Assembly: GCA_905213325.1 (NCBI GenBank) | Contig: CAJMHW010000001.1 | Span: 71,767 to 135,766 of the forward strand | Direction: 5' to 3' | DNA from: Collinsella aerofaciens | GTDB lineage: Bacteria > Actinomycetota > Coriobacteriia > Coriobacteriales > Coriobacteriaceae | Length of the DNA: 64,000 bases | Part shown: piece by piece, positions 16,177-25,890 of the stretch | How positions within the stretch are numbered: the stretch's first letter is position 1 | Layout of the letters: each line of letters begins with the position of its first letter | The notes under the pieces: generated by a model | Database searches by the model: none | What the model was told of the DNA's origin: nothing | The model's input: the letters and a program-made list of their open reading frames with translations, nothing else | Translations under genes and position numbers: made by a program

Positions 16177-16701
16177 ATGTCGGACGATCTTCATCAAACC
16201 GCGTCGGGCAAGCGCCGCGACGTTATTAGCTGGGACGAGTTCTTTATGAGCGTGGCCATCGCCGCGCAGCGCCGCAGCAAGGATCCCAATACGCAGGTGG
16301 GCGCGTGCATCGCCAGCACCAACCACCGTATCCTTTCGGTGGGCTACAACGGTACGCCCTCGGCACTCAACGACGACTTTTTCCCGTGGGGCACGAGCGA
16401 CGACCCGTTGCAGGATAAGCACAACTACGTGGTGCATGCCGAGGCCAACGCCGTGCTCAACTACCGCGGCTCGCTCAAAGACCTTGAGGGTTCCACGGTC
16501 TACGTCACGCTGTTCCCGTGCCACGACTGCGCCAAGATCCTGGCGCAGGTGGGCGTGGGCGAGGTCGTCTACCTGGACAACAAGTATGCCGATACCGACG
16601 ACGGCCGTATCAGCCGCCGCATTCTCGACTCCTGCGGCATCAGCTACCGCCAGGTCATCGTCGATGTCCAGATTGGTACCGGGGGACAGGCTCAGCAGTA
16701 G
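16177..16701 (+). CDS. Deoxycytidylate deaminase (ComEB-type)
   Basis: A 174-aa zinc-dependent deaminase that turns dCMP into dUMP for dTMP synthesis. Zinc and proton-shuttle residues are visible in VVHAEANAVLN (HAE) and PCHDCAK (PCxxC). The upstream NTQVGACIAS and GYNGTPSAL blocks bind the nucleotide. It is homologous to ComEB of Bacillus, where the name came from its position rather than from a role in uptake. The start at 16177 follows ACGGAGG; an earlier in-frame ATG at 16141 overlaps probable promoter sequence. No clear terminator follows. Confidence 0.9.
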   Translation: MSDDLHQTASGKRRDVISWDEFFMSVAIAAQRRSKDPNTQVGACIASTNHRILSVGYNGTPSALNDDFFPWGTSDDPLQDKHNYVVHAEANAVLNYRGSLKDLEGSTVYVTLFPCHDCAKILAQVGVGEVVYLDNKYADTDDGRISRRILDSCGISYRQVIVDVQIGTGGQAQQ

Positions 16702-16871
16702 CGCGTGCCAACGCCAGCTGGCGGCAAAACAGCCAAAAGAGCCCCGTCCCAAATTGGCTACTCGTGAAAGTCGCGTCTGCGCGCATGGACGGCTCGTGAG
16801 CGGGTACATGGCTGTAGTAACATAGCTTCTGTCCGCGGGCGCGCCCGCGTTATTGTGAGAAAGGAGCCCCT

Positions 16872-17150
16872 GTGGCTGTTAACGAAGAGCTGCTTAAGAA
16901 GGTTCTTGAAGAGATCCGCCCCAACCTGCAGGCCGATGGCGGCGATATGGAGTATGTGGGCGTCGACGACGAGGGTGTCGTCAAGCTGGAGCTGCAGGGC
17001 GCCTGTGCCGGCTGCCCCATGAGCTCGCTAACCCTTTCCATGGGTATCGAGCGTATCCTGAAGGAGCATGTGCCCGGCGTTACCCGCGTTGAGCAGGTCA
17101 ATGCTTCCGGCGAGGCCGAGGACCTGTACGACGAGTACGCGCCCTTCTAA
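16872..17150 (+). CDS. NifU C-terminal-domain Fe-S scaffold protein (Nfu type)
   Basis: A 92-aa stand-alone NifU-like domain. The conserved core is IRPNLQADGGDMEYV and the cluster-binding ACAGCPMSSLTL (CxxC), followed by GIERILKEHVPGV. Such proteins carry or assemble 4Fe-4S clusters and hand them to client enzymes. The start is GTG at 16872 after AAAGGAG. This genome section encodes two large Fe-S activase fusions that could be clients, though no linkage shows it. A bulged hairpin follows at 17196. Confidence 0.93.
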   Translation: MAVNEELLKKVLEEIRPNLQADGGDMEYVGVDDEGVVKLELQGACAGCPMSSLTLSMGIERILKEHVPGVTRVEQVNASGEAEDLYDEYAPF

Positions 17151-17195
17151 GATGCGAAAGCTGCGGACGGCATACTCCGCATAGACGTTACGCCC

Positions 17196-17234
17196 AAATA
17201 TGCGGCTGCGAGTGCAAGGCCCGCGGCCGCATTT
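17196..17234 (+). terminator. Bulged hairpin between the NifU-like gene and lgt
   Basis: AAATATGCGGC (17196-17206) pairs with GCCGCATTT (17226-17234) with a two-base bulge; a smaller TGCGGA/TCCGCA hairpin lies at 17162-17181. U-tract weak, so termination is likely but incomplete. Confidence 0.4.
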
Positions 17235-17259
17235 GTATGTAGGGAGTAGGAGGGTCGAC

Positions 17260-18081
17260 ATGCTCAACGACTTCTACCATATGCTTGATCCCATCGCCAT
17301 TTCGGCGGGGCCCATCACCATCTACTGGTACGGCTTGGCCTATGTGGTCGGAGCTCTGCTCACGGCGGTCGTCATGTATCGCACGCAGCGCCGTTGGGGT
17401 TTCGATATTACGGTCGACGACCTGACGAGCGTCGTGGTCGGTGTGGTCTTTGGGCTTATCATTGGTGCCCGCCTGTTCTACGTCATCTTTTACGGCGACG
17501 GCTACTACTGGGCGCATCCGCTCGAGATCTTTGCCACCAACGAGGGCGGCATGAGTTTTCATGGCGGCCTGGTGGGCGGCGTCATCGGTGGCGCGCTCGT
17601 GTGCCGTATGTACAAGCTCGATGCCTGGACTTTGGCAGACCTCGCGGTCATCGGTGCTCCGCTGGCCTTGTGCCTGGGCCGTTGTGCCAACTTTGTCAAC
17701 GGTGAGCTGTGGGGCAAGCCGACCGATCTGCCCTGGGGCGTGATCTTTGGCGGCACCGCGGGAGATATGCCGCGCCATCCCTCCCAGCTCTACGAGGCAT
17801 TTCTCGAGGGCATTGTGCTCTTTTGCATCTTGCAGGTGCTCAGCCGCAAAAAACCGCTGCTGCCCCAGGGTACGTTTATGGGTGTGTTTGTGATGGGCTA
17901 CGGCATTGTCCGCTTCCTCGTTGAGTTTGTGCGCGTGCCCGATGCCCAGCTGGGCTATCTGCTGGGCGGCGTCATCACCATGGGTCAGCTGCTGAGCCTG
18001 CCGCTCGTAATCGCGGGCCTGGCGCTCATCATCTTTGCTCGTCGCCGCAACCAACCCCAGCGCATCTACCTCGACGCCTAA
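17260..18081 (+). CDS. lgt: Prolipoprotein diacylglyceryl transferase
   Basis: A 273-aa integral membrane enzyme that moves a diacylglyceryl group from phosphatidylglycerol to the lipobox Cys of prolipoproteins. About seven membrane segments are visible, with the family signatures MSFHGGLVGG and LGRCANFVNGELWG holding the essential His, Arg, Asn and Glu residues. HPSQLYEA and the late FLVEFVRVPD are also typical. The ATG at 17260 follows GTAGGAGGG and is preferred to an in-frame ATG at 17200. A stop-overlapping palindrome with T-tract follows. Confidence 0.95.
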   Translation: MLNDFYHMLDPIAISAGPITIYWYGLAYVVGALLTAVVMYRTQRRWGFDITVDDLTSVVVGVVFGLIIGARLFYVIFYGDGYYWAHPLEIFATNEGGMSFHGGLVGGVIGGALVCRMYKLDAWTLADLAVIGAPLALCLGRCANFVNGELWGKPTDLPWGVIFGGTAGDMPRHPSQLYEAFLEGIVLFCILQVLSRKKPLLPQGTFMGVFVMGYGIVRFLVEFVRVPDAQLGYLLGGVITMGQLLSLPLVIAGLALIIFARRRNQPQRIYLDA

Positions 18082-18118
18082 CCACCACAAAGGGGACAGG
18101 CACCTTTGTGGTGGTTTT
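18080..18118 (+). repeat. Stop-overlapping palindrome, GGGGACAGG family, doubling as lgt terminator
   Basis: Perfect 14-bp stem AACCACCACAAAGG (18080-18093) with 18103-18116; the loop reads GGACAGGCA, so the top strand shows AAAGGGGACAGGCACCTTT. The left arm starts in the lgt TAA. TTTT follows, so it can terminate lgt. Confidence 0.85.
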
Positions 18119-18158
18119 GCCGGGCAACGATGACAGAACCGTAACGTTTCCCCAGATA

Positions 18159-18197
18159 AAACCTGCCAAAATAAACCTGTCCCTTTTTGGCAGGTTT
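18159..18197 (-). repeat. Palindrome of the same family, minus orientation
   Basis: Perfect 13-bp stem AAACCTGCCAAAA (18159-18171) with 18185-18197. On the minus strand the loop reads AGGGACAGGTTTA and the flank TTTTATCTGGG. This matches the copies at 23021 and 48544, including the TTTTATCTG flank outside the stem. Confidence 0.85.
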
Positions 18198-18217
18198 CTA
18201 GAAAGGCTATTCGGACT

Positions 18218-20401
18218 GTGAAGGATTCCGACCTCTCCGCAACGGCTGCGCGCGACGCCGCCCGCATCGTTTGGTTTAAGCGCTATCCCGCCAAGCAGAC
18301 GCTCATCGCATTTTTGCTCGCCCTGCTGGCGACTACGGCGTTTTCCATCGATCCCGCTCCGGTGTCGAGCAACGCGGTCCTGGCGATCGACCCCAGGGCG
18401 ACGGGCACGCTCTATGTGTGCTACGAGGTACTTCTCTCGTTTGCCGGCCATACCGACGCGGTGATGCTGCTCGCGCTTGCCTGCTTGCTCACGCTGCCGT
18501 TTCGCTATGTGTTCTTTGGCCGTGGCGACGCTTGGCGTCCGTCGGTCGTGCTGCCATCGCTGTTCTTTGCCGTTTGCATGGTGTTTGGCCGTAGTTACGA
18601 CCTCACCGATTCGGCTGAGATTGTGCTGGGCGACAAGGCACGCGTTATCTGCGCCTGGATTGGTGGCGCGGGCTGGATGCTCTTGGCGATTGTGGCCTTC
18701 TATCTGGCTTTTGAGTTTTTGGATTGGTTGAGCTCCCGCCGCATTCTGTTTTCGGAGACCCACTTTGGCCGCGTGTGGCGTGTTGCCCACGCCGTGCTCT
18801 CGGTCCATCCCTTTGTCGGGCCGTTTCTTGTGCTCATGATTGTCTGGGCACCCACGCTTATCGCCTCGCTGCCCGGTCTCTTTATGGGAGATACGGGCGC
18901 GCAGATCCGCCAATGGTTCAACTACCCCAACGGCACGAGCGATTACCTACGCCTGCTTAACCCCAGCGTGCTGCTCAACGGCCATCATCCGGTGGTGCAC
19001 ACGGCCATCATCGGCTCGTGTGTGCAACTGGGGCTTTCGCTATTCAACAGCGCCAATGCGGGCCTTGCCATCTACACCTGTGCCCAATTTGTCATCACGG
19101 CCGCCTGCATGGCCTATTCCATATCGTCGCTGCGCAAGCTGGGCGTGAGCCTGCCGGTCCGCGGCGTCATCTTGCTGTTCTTTGCGTTTATGCCGATGTT
19201 CTCAAACTACGCGGCGCTGCTGACCAAAGACGTACTGTTCGCCGATGCGTTTTTGGTGCTGCTCGTTCCGACCGTCAAGCTCGTGGCATGTGGCCTGCCC
19301 CGTCGCGATGCCAATGTCGAGCGCGCGGGTGAACAGAGGCCCGTGCTCTTTGAGCGCCACGACTGGCTGTTGCTCGTGCTGGGTGCCATGGGTTCCACGT
19401 TTTTGCGCAATGGCGGCTTGGTCTTTCCGTTGGCGGCCTGCGTGATTGCGGCGGCGTTTTGCGCCTGGGATGTACATGTCGCTCGTCGTGCGGCTAAGCA
19501 GATGGGCACCACGGTCTCATGTGCCACGCCGCGCTTCCGCTGGGTCGGCGTGCTCGCAGTGCTTGCGCTCTGCCTTGTCTCCAACATGTATTTCACCAAG
19601 GTATTTATGCCGGCGCACGATATCACGCCGGGCTCCAAGCGCGAGATCCTCTCGATTCCGTTTCAACAGACGGCACGCTTCGTCCAAAAGCACGACGGCC
19701 TTAATTCGGGCGTTAACCCCAAGGTCAAAGACGATGGCACGATTGAGGAAGCTCCCTGCGACGGCTTGGTGACCGATGAGGAGCGCGCTGTGATCGATTG
19801 CGTGCTTAAGTACGAGAACCTGGGCCGTCGCTACAACCCCGACAAGTCGGATGCCGTCAAAAACTGCTTCAATGAGTACGCCTCGCAGGAGGACATCAAG
19901 GCCTATTTTGAGGTGTGGGCCCAGATGTACAAAAAGGACCCCGAGTGCTATATCTCGGCGCTCGTCAATAACTACTACGGGTACTTCTATCCGAGCGCTC
20001 GCGATGCGTGGGTCTACAGCACGGCGCGCAGTGCCGAGATCATGGCGAAGCCCGATAACCTCAAGTACTTTGACTTCCATCCGGTCGATAGCAAAGCCGT
20101 GCGCTGGTGCGACCATCTGATTAACCTGTACCGCGTGGCGGTGCAGCGCATCCCGTTTATCTCGCTCACCATGAGCTCGGCTACCTACGTGTGGATCATG
20201 ATCGTCGTGGTGGTCTACCTGTTGCGCCGCCATTCGTGGCGCGCGCTGGCCATCTGGATACCGCTGCTGGGCGTGCTCGCCGTGTGTCTGATCGGTCCGT
20301 GCAACGGATCGACCTACATGCGCTACCTGTATCCGGTCATCGCTTGCATGCCTTTTGCCATCGGCGCCACTGTCACCCGCAGCGACTTCCTCTGGGCCTA
20401 A
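18218..20401 (+). CDS. Large polytopic membrane protein, DUF6020-like
   Basis: A 727-aa protein with about twelve to fourteen membrane segments. A central loop reads FMGDTGAQIRQWFNYPNGT ... LNGHHPVVHTAIIG, the conserved patch I associate with DUF6020 proteins. The overall shape (many membrane helices, acidic loop after an early segment, long exported loop at about residues 480-640 rich in Tyr, Asp and Lys) is reminiscent of GT-C glycosyltransferases, but no activity is established. The GTG start at 18218 follows GAAAGG. It is set off from lgt by two palindromes and carries a third just after its stop, and looks monocistronic. Confidence 0.6.
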   Translation: MKDSDLSATAARDAARIVWFKRYPAKQTLIAFLLALLATTAFSIDPAPVSSNAVLAIDPRATGTLYVCYEVLLSFAGHTDAVMLLALACLLTLPFRYVFFGRGDAWRPSVVLPSLFFAVCMVFGRSYDLTDSAEIVLGDKARVICAWIGGAGWMLLAIVAFYLAFEFLDWLSSRRILFSETHFGRVWRVAHAVLSVHPFVGPFLVLMIVWAPTLIASLPGLFMGDTGAQIRQWFNYPNGTSDYLRLLNPSVLLNGHHPVVHTAIIGSCVQLGLSLFNSANAGLAIYTCAQFVITAACMAYSISSLRKLGVSLPVRGVILLFFAFMPMFSNYAALLTKDVLFADAFLVLLVPTVKLVACGLPRRDANVERAGEQRPVLFERHDWLLLVLGAMGSTFLRNGGLVFPLAACVIAAAFCAWDVHVARRAAKQMGTTVSCATPRFRWVGVLAVLALCLVSNMYFTKVFMPAHDITPGSKREILSIPFQQTARFVQKHDGLNSGVNPKVKDDGTIEEAPCDGLVTDEERAVIDCVLKYENLGRRYNPDKSDAVKNCFNEYASQEDIKAYFEVWAQMYKKDPECYISALVNNYYGYFYPSARDAWVYSTARSAEIMAKPDNLKYFDFHPVDSKAVRWCDHLINLYRVAVQRIPFISLTMSSATYVWIMIVVVVYLLRRHSWRALAIWIPLLGVLAVCLIGPCNGSTYMRYLYPVIACMPFAIGATVTRSDFLWA

Positions 20402-20403
20402 AC

Positions 20404-20434
20404 TGGTGCATTGGGGTCAGGTTACTTTGCACCA
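20404..20434 (+). repeat. Post-stop palindrome, GGGGTCAGG variant
   Basis: TGGTGCA (20404-20410) pairs with TGCACCA (20428-20434). The loop contains GGGGTCAGGTTACTT. It starts 2 bp after the TAA of the DUF6020-like gene and is nearly the same as the copy at 56280. Confidence 0.7.
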
Positions 20435-20566
20435 AAGGGTGACATCATCACGACGCCTTCATTTTGGGGTTTATCTCGCAGGCCAGTAGGTATATCATAA
20501 CGACGTTTGTTTATATTGCCCGAGCATTCACGCTGGGCTTTAGGTCGAAACCGATAGGAGACACGT

Positions 20567-21373
20567 ATGTCCGGACACTCTAAGTGGGCCACAACCAAGC
20601 ATCGTAAGGGCGCGCAGGACGCCAAGCGTTCCGCCCTCTTCTCCAAGCTCAGCCGCAACATCACCGTTGCTGCCCGTCTCGGCGGCGACCCGCTGCCCGA
20701 GAACAACGCCAGCCTCGCCGCTGCCGTTGCCAAGGCCAAGGCTCAGTCCATGCCTAAGGATAAGATCAAGTCCGCTATCGATAAGGCCTTTGGTTCGGGT
20801 GCCGATGCCGCCGTCTACGAGAACATCGTGTACGAGGGCTACGGTCCCGCCGGCGTTGCCGTCTACGTCGACTGCCTGACCGACAACCGCAACCGCACCG
20901 CTGCCGACGTCCGTTCTGCCTTCTCCCACGCTGGTGGCAACCTGGGCACCTCCGGTTCCGTCGCCTTCCAGTTTGAGCGCAAGGGCCAGATCGTCGTTGC
21001 CAAGGAGGTCCTGGACGAGAACGCCAAGAAGGAGACCATGATCGCCAACGGTGCTGCCGGTGACGAGGATGAGTTTATGATGGCGATCGCCGAGGCCGGT
21101 GGCGAGGACTACGAGGACGCCGGCGAGGAGTGGATCGTCTGGACCGCTGCCAACGACGTCATGGCTGTTTCCAAGGCACTCGAGGAGCAGGGCATCCAGG
21201 TCAAGGGCTCCGAGACTACCATGGTCCCGACCACCCCGACCGAGGTTTCTGGTACCGACGCCAAGAAGGTTCAGCGCCTCATCGACCGTCTTGAGGAGCT
21301 CGACGACGTCCAGGACGTCTACAGCACCATGGACATGACCGACGAGGTCATCGCTGCCCTCGAGGAGGAGTAG
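20567..21373 (+). CDS. yebC: YebC/PmpR-family regulatory protein
   Basis: A 268-aa protein starting MSGHSKWATTKHRKGAQDAKR, the invariant YebC N-terminus, with NIVYEGYGPAGVAVYVDCLTDNRNRT and GGNLGTSGSVAFQF. The family was described as DNA-binding transcriptional regulators; recent work on relatives points to a role in translating proline-rich or other stalling stretches. An acidic insert (about residues 155-190, GAAGDEDEFMMAIAEAGGED) makes it slightly longer than the usual 240-250 aa. AGGAGA stands before the ATG. A terminator follows, so it is probably monocistronic. Confidence 0.94.
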   Translation: MSGHSKWATTKHRKGAQDAKRSALFSKLSRNITVAARLGGDPLPENNASLAAAVAKAKAQSMPKDKIKSAIDKAFGSGADAAVYENIVYEGYGPAGVAVYVDCLTDNRNRTAADVRSAFSHAGGNLGTSGSVAFQFERKGQIVVAKEVLDENAKKETMIANGAAGDEDEFMMAIAEAGGEDYEDAGEEWIVWTAANDVMAVSKALEEQGIQVKGSETTMVPTTPTEVSGTDAKKVQRLIDRLEELDDVQDVYSTMDMTDEVIAALEEE

Positions 21374-21442
21374 CGCCCGCACGGATTGAGCCGTGCATAT
21401 CTGGGCATAATGAAGCGAGCATGCAAGCCTCGTGGAATAGAT

Positions 21443-21485
21443 GAGCCGGATCCGCGTGCAATGAGGCACCGGACCCGGCTCTTTT
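21443..21485 (+). terminator. Terminator downstream of yebC
   Basis: 11-bp stem GAGCCGGATCC / GGACCCGGCTC (21443-21453 with 21471-21481, one mismatch) followed by TTTT. Confidence 0.8.
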
Positions 21486-21540
21486 ATAATGATGCGAATC
21501 GTTTTGCATTCTGTGGATCAAGATTTGAAGGGAGCGCTGC

Positions 21541-22086
21541 ATGCGCGTGCTCAAACGAGCCCTGGCGATCGTGTATCTTGCCGCCGCCATCGTGGCGCTG
21601 GGTACGTTGGTCTGCCAGTTTTGGGGACCATATACCTATCGCTTTATGCTGCTGATGCGCGATCCGCTGCCTCGCATCGTTGTTACGGCGTGCGGCGGCG
21701 TCGTGGCGCTCGGTGTGCTCGTGGGTTTCTTCCGCCTGGTGTTTGCTCGTCGCGAGCCGTCCTGCGTGCATCCGGCGGGGGAGCGTAATATCGAGGTCAC
21801 GCTCGCGGCCCTCTCCTCGTGCGCTCGCACCGCGGCAGAGCGCGACGATCGCGTGATGATCGAGCATGTCGAGGCACGCGTGCAGGGCTCCGACGAATCG
21901 CGCGTCCGTTTTAAGGTCGACGCCATCGCGCTCGACGACCGGGACGTGGCCTCCCTTGCAACCGCGATGCAGCAGCGTATCGAGGAGGCCTGCGACACCA
22001 TGCTCGGCACGCCGGGTACGATCGCACGCGTTCGTTTTTTGCCGTCCAAGACTACCGTCCAGACCGTGGAGGTTTCCGGTGAGTGA
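21541..22086 (+). CDS. amaP: AmaP-type alkaline-shock membrane anchor protein
   Basis: A 181-aa protein with two N-terminal membrane segments (about residues 8-28 and 45-68) and a soluble C-terminal Asp23-like half. This is the AmaP layout, which tethers Asp23 at the membrane in Staphylococcus. Context supports this: a DUF2273 membrane protein overlaps its end and an Asp23/Gls24 protein follows. AAGGGAG precedes the ATG. Expected role: part of a cell-envelope stress scaffold. Identification rests more on the cluster than on strong motifs. Confidence 0.72.
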   Translation: MRVLKRALAIVYLAAAIVALGTLVCQFWGPYTYRFMLLMRDPLPRIVVTACGGVVALGVLVGFFRLVFARREPSCVHPAGERNIEVTLAALSSCARTAAERDDRVMIEHVEARVQGSDESRVRFKVDAIALDDRDVASLATAMQQRIEEACDTMLGTPGTIARVRFLPSKTTVQTVEVSGE

Positions 22087-22456
22087 TACCAATCAAGACA
22101 AGACCGTCCGCACCCCGCGTCTGACTATCGATCAGAGCGCCGTGCCGGCAGGCGAGGTCGTCGATTCCAAGGCAGAGGGCGCCGAGTCACATGACGCGGT
22201 CGCCGATGATTTTGATGAAGCCATGGGTCTCATCAAGGGCACGGGTGCTGCCATCTGGAGCTACGCCGTGCGCCATCCCAACACCACGCTCGGAGCCGTC
22301 GCTGGTTTTGTGCTCGCTGTGCTGGTGCTCACGCTCGGCCTGTGGGATACGCTCGTCATCGCATTCTTTGTGCTGATCGGCGCCGTGATTGGCCAGATTC
22401 GAGACGGCGAGAACGGGATCGTCAACTTCTTCGGCCGTCTGTTTAGCGGCCGCTAG
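22079..22456 (+). CDS. DUF2273-like small membrane protein
   Basis: A 125-aa protein: a charged 55-residue N-terminal region, then two hydrophobic segments (HPNTTLGAVAGFVLAVLVLTL and LVIAFFVLIGAVIGQIRDG), ending FFGRLFSGR. The paired helices with GxxxGxxxG-like spacing and the IGQIRDGE turn are typical of DUF2273 proteins encoded with Asp23. The GTG start at 22079 lies inside amaP (8-bp overlap) with GGAGG upstream, indicating translational coupling. The longer N-terminus is unusual for this normally 60-80-aa family. Confidence 0.72.
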   Translation: MSDTNQDKTVRTPRLTIDQSAVPAGEVVDSKAEGAESHDAVADDFDEAMGLIKGTGAAIWSYAVRHPNTTLGAVAGFVLAVLVLTLGLWDTLVIAFFVLIGAVIGQIRDGENGIVNFFGRLFSGR

Positions 22457-22500
22457 CATGTATTCGACCGCCGCGTGTGCGGTGGGCATAAGGAGTAACC

Positions 22501-23022
22501 ATGGCTTTTAACACGAAGGTCGATGTGGCCGATACCGAGCTCGAGGCAGACGAGACCGTCGCCGCCGAGGCCGAGGACGTAACGCTCGAGGACGAGGTGC
22601 TCGTCGAGGCCGAACCCGCCGACGATGCGGACGAGGATGATGAGGAAGCGGACGAGTCCGAGGATTCGCTGACCTATTCCAACGGCGTGATCGAGAAGAT
22701 CGTCGCCATGGCCACCCGCGAGGTGCCGCACGTCCTGGGCATGAAGGGCAACCTCATACACTTTGTGCAGGAGCAGTTTGGCGCCGAGAACCTGACCAAG
22801 GGCGTGACGGTCGAGGTCACCGATGACAACCGGGTGGTCGTCAACATTTCCGTCATTATCGAGTACGGCGCCTATGCACCCGCGATTTTCGACGACGTCA
22901 AGGCGCGCGTGACCGAGCGTCTGGCTGCGATGACCGGCCTTGAGGTGGCGGGCGTCAACCTGCGCATCGAGGATGTCATCACCCCCGAGGAGTACGAGCA
23001 CCGCACCAACCAGCACGAGTAA
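22501..23022 (+). CDS. Asp23/Gls24-family envelope stress protein
   Basis: A 173-aa protein. The first 55 residues are very acidic (ADETVAAEAEDVTLEDE and more). The Asp23 domain follows: YSNGVIEKIVAMATREVPHV, GVTVEVTDDNRVVVNISVIIEYG, and VAGVNLRIEDV. Asp23 relatives are abundant membrane-associated proteins induced by alkaline or cell-wall stress. This is the third gene of the amaP cluster, with AAGGAG before the ATG. A family palindrome overlaps its stop codon. Confidence 0.88.
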   Translation: MAFNTKVDVADTELEADETVAAEAEDVTLEDEVLVEAEPADDADEDDEEADESEDSLTYSNGVIEKIVAMATREVPHVLGMKGNLIHFVQEQFGAENLTKGVTVEVTDDNRVVVNISVIIEYGAYAPAIFDDVKARVTERLAAMTGLEVAGVNLRIEDVITPEEYEHRTNQHE

Positions 23023-23060
23023 CCTACCAAAAAGGGATGTTTATTTTGGCAGGTTTTATC
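23021..23060 (+). repeat. Stop-overlapping palindrome, GGGAYRG family with TTTTATCTG flank
   Basis: AACCTACCAAAA (23021-23032) pairs with TTTTGGCAGGTT (23044-23055), one G-U mismatch. Loop AGGGATGTTTA. It begins within the asp23 TAA and carries the same TTTTATCTGCG outer flank as the copies at 18159 and 48544. Confidence 0.85.
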
Positions 23061-23073
23061 TGCGAAAACGTCA

Positions 23074-23111
23074 AACGGCCGGTCGCACGGATGTATGTGC
23101 GGCCGGCCGTT
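23074..23111 (+). terminator. Strong hairpin downstream of the asp23 cluster
   Basis: 15-bp stem AACGGCCGGTCGCAC / GTGCGGCCGGCCGTT (23074-23088 with 23097-23111, one G-U), followed by ATTTG. Confidence 0.65.
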
Positions 23112-23227
23112 ATTTGTATGCCCCCGATGTAGGCATACCGCTCGTCTAACTAGGGGTTGCAATCGTCGCGTTCCGCGTTACCCTAATGGGCGCATTGTTT
23201 CCAAATTGTTAACGAGGGGTTGCCGTA

Positions 23228-24250
23228 ATGGCTGACGAGCACGAAACAGAAAGCCAGGCATGGGCGATTGAGGCTGCCGCGGCAGAGGCGGCATCGCGAG
23301 CTGCCGAGGAGGTACATCGTCCTCCCGTGGTGCCGATGGAGCGCGTGGTCGATCGCACCGATATCGAGCGCGGCGAGCGTGCCGGCCAAAAGCGCAGCCA
23401 GGAGCCGGGCTTCCCGCGCTTTTTCGCCGAGCTCAATCTGGGCCTGATTCTTACGGCCTTTGCCATCGTTGCGTTTAAAACCCCTAATCATTTTGCTTTT
23501 GGCGGCACCTCGGGCATGTCGGTCATTCTGTCCACGTTGTTCCCGACCCTGCCCGTCGGCGTCTTTATGTGGATTATCAACGCGGTTCTCGTCGTCTTGG
23601 GATTTATCTTTTTGGAGCGCAAGGCAATCCTGTGGAGCGTCTTCGCCTCGTTTGCACTGTCCGCCTATGTTTCGCTGTTTGAGCTCTTTATCCCGACCGA
23701 TATCTCGATGACGGGCGATATGTGGCTTGACCTGTGCTTTGCTGTGATTCTACCGGCGCTCGGCAGTGCCATCGTCTTTGATATTGGCGCCTCGACGGGC
23801 GGCACGGATATCCTCGCCATGATCCTCAAGCGCCGCACCACGCTCGAGATTGGCCGCGCACTGCTGTTGGTCGATATCGGCATCGTGACCATCGCGGCCT
23901 TTTTGTATGGCCCGCGTGTCGGTCTGTATTGCGTGCTCGGCCTGTTTGCCAAGACGCTCGTGGTCGACAAGGCCATCGAGAGCATTCACCTTCGTAAGGT
24001 CTGCACGGTCATTTGTTCCGAGCCCCTTAAGGTCGAGGAGTTTATCGTCAAGCATCTCAACCGTACGGCGACCATCAGTCGCGGCTACGGTGCCTTCTCG
24101 GGCAAGTGCGTGACGGTGATCATGAGCGTGCTGAGCCGTCGCGAGGCCGTGCAGCTGCGCCGCTATGCGCGCGAGGTCGATCCGGGTGCCTTTATTACGA
24201 TTGTCGACAGCTCCGAGATCGTCGGCAAGGGTTTCCGCGGAACGAACTAA
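23228..24250 (+). CDS. YitT-family membrane protein with DUF2179 domain
   Basis: A 340-aa protein. A 65-residue charged, Ala/Glu-rich N-terminal extension precedes five membrane segments with the YitT marks NHFAFGGTSGMSVIL and FDIGASTGGTDILAMILKR. A C-terminal soluble DUF2179 domain follows (KVCTVICSEP ... ISRGYGAFSGK ... DPGAFITIVDSSEIVGKGF). Function is unknown; the C-terminal domain resembles small-ligand sensor folds. The start ATG at 23228 follows GAGGGG. The N-terminal extension is longer than in typical 280-aa YitT proteins. Confidence 0.85.
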   Translation: MADEHETESQAWAIEAAAAEAASRAAEEVHRPPVVPMERVVDRTDIERGERAGQKRSQEPGFPRFFAELNLGLILTAFAIVAFKTPNHFAFGGTSGMSVILSTLFPTLPVGVFMWIINAVLVVLGFIFLERKAILWSVFASFALSAYVSLFELFIPTDISMTGDMWLDLCFAVILPALGSAIVFDIGASTGGTDILAMILKRRTTLEIGRALLLVDIGIVTIAAFLYGPRVGLYCVLGLFAKTLVVDKAIESIHLRKVCTVICSEPLKVEEFIVKHLNRTATISRGYGAFSGKCVTVIMSVLSRREAVQLRRYAREVDPGAFITIVDSSEIVGKGFRGTN

Positions 24251-24400
24251 CGCGGACGCACTCATCAAACAATCCAAAAGCGCCTCACGCGTTGCAAATA
24301 CGTCATCTAAGAGTATTTGTCCTCACATTGGGTGATAATGATGCCAAAGACATCGTTTGCGATCCAGGTGATTCGCTCTAGATACGAAGGGATGATTTCG

Positions 24401-25750
<1,350 letters not shown>

Positions 25751-25809
25751 CCATGCCGTCTGCCATTTGGGGACGGGGTAGAAATAGTAGAAATAGCGCT
25801 TGAAGAATG

Positions 25810-25847
25810 AGCGGGGGCGGACGTGTCGAAACGTCCGCCCCCGCTTT
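25810..25847. terminator. Bidirectional terminator between convergent genes
   Basis: Perfect 14-bp stem AGCGGGGGCGGACG / CGTCCGCCCCCGCT (25810-25823 with 25832-25845) followed by TTT; it serves the zinc-ribbon gene (+) and possibly the M20 gene (-). Confidence 0.85.
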
Positions 25848-25890
25848 GACATCGCGATGTGGCTATGACTGCGAGATGCCAGCGAATCGA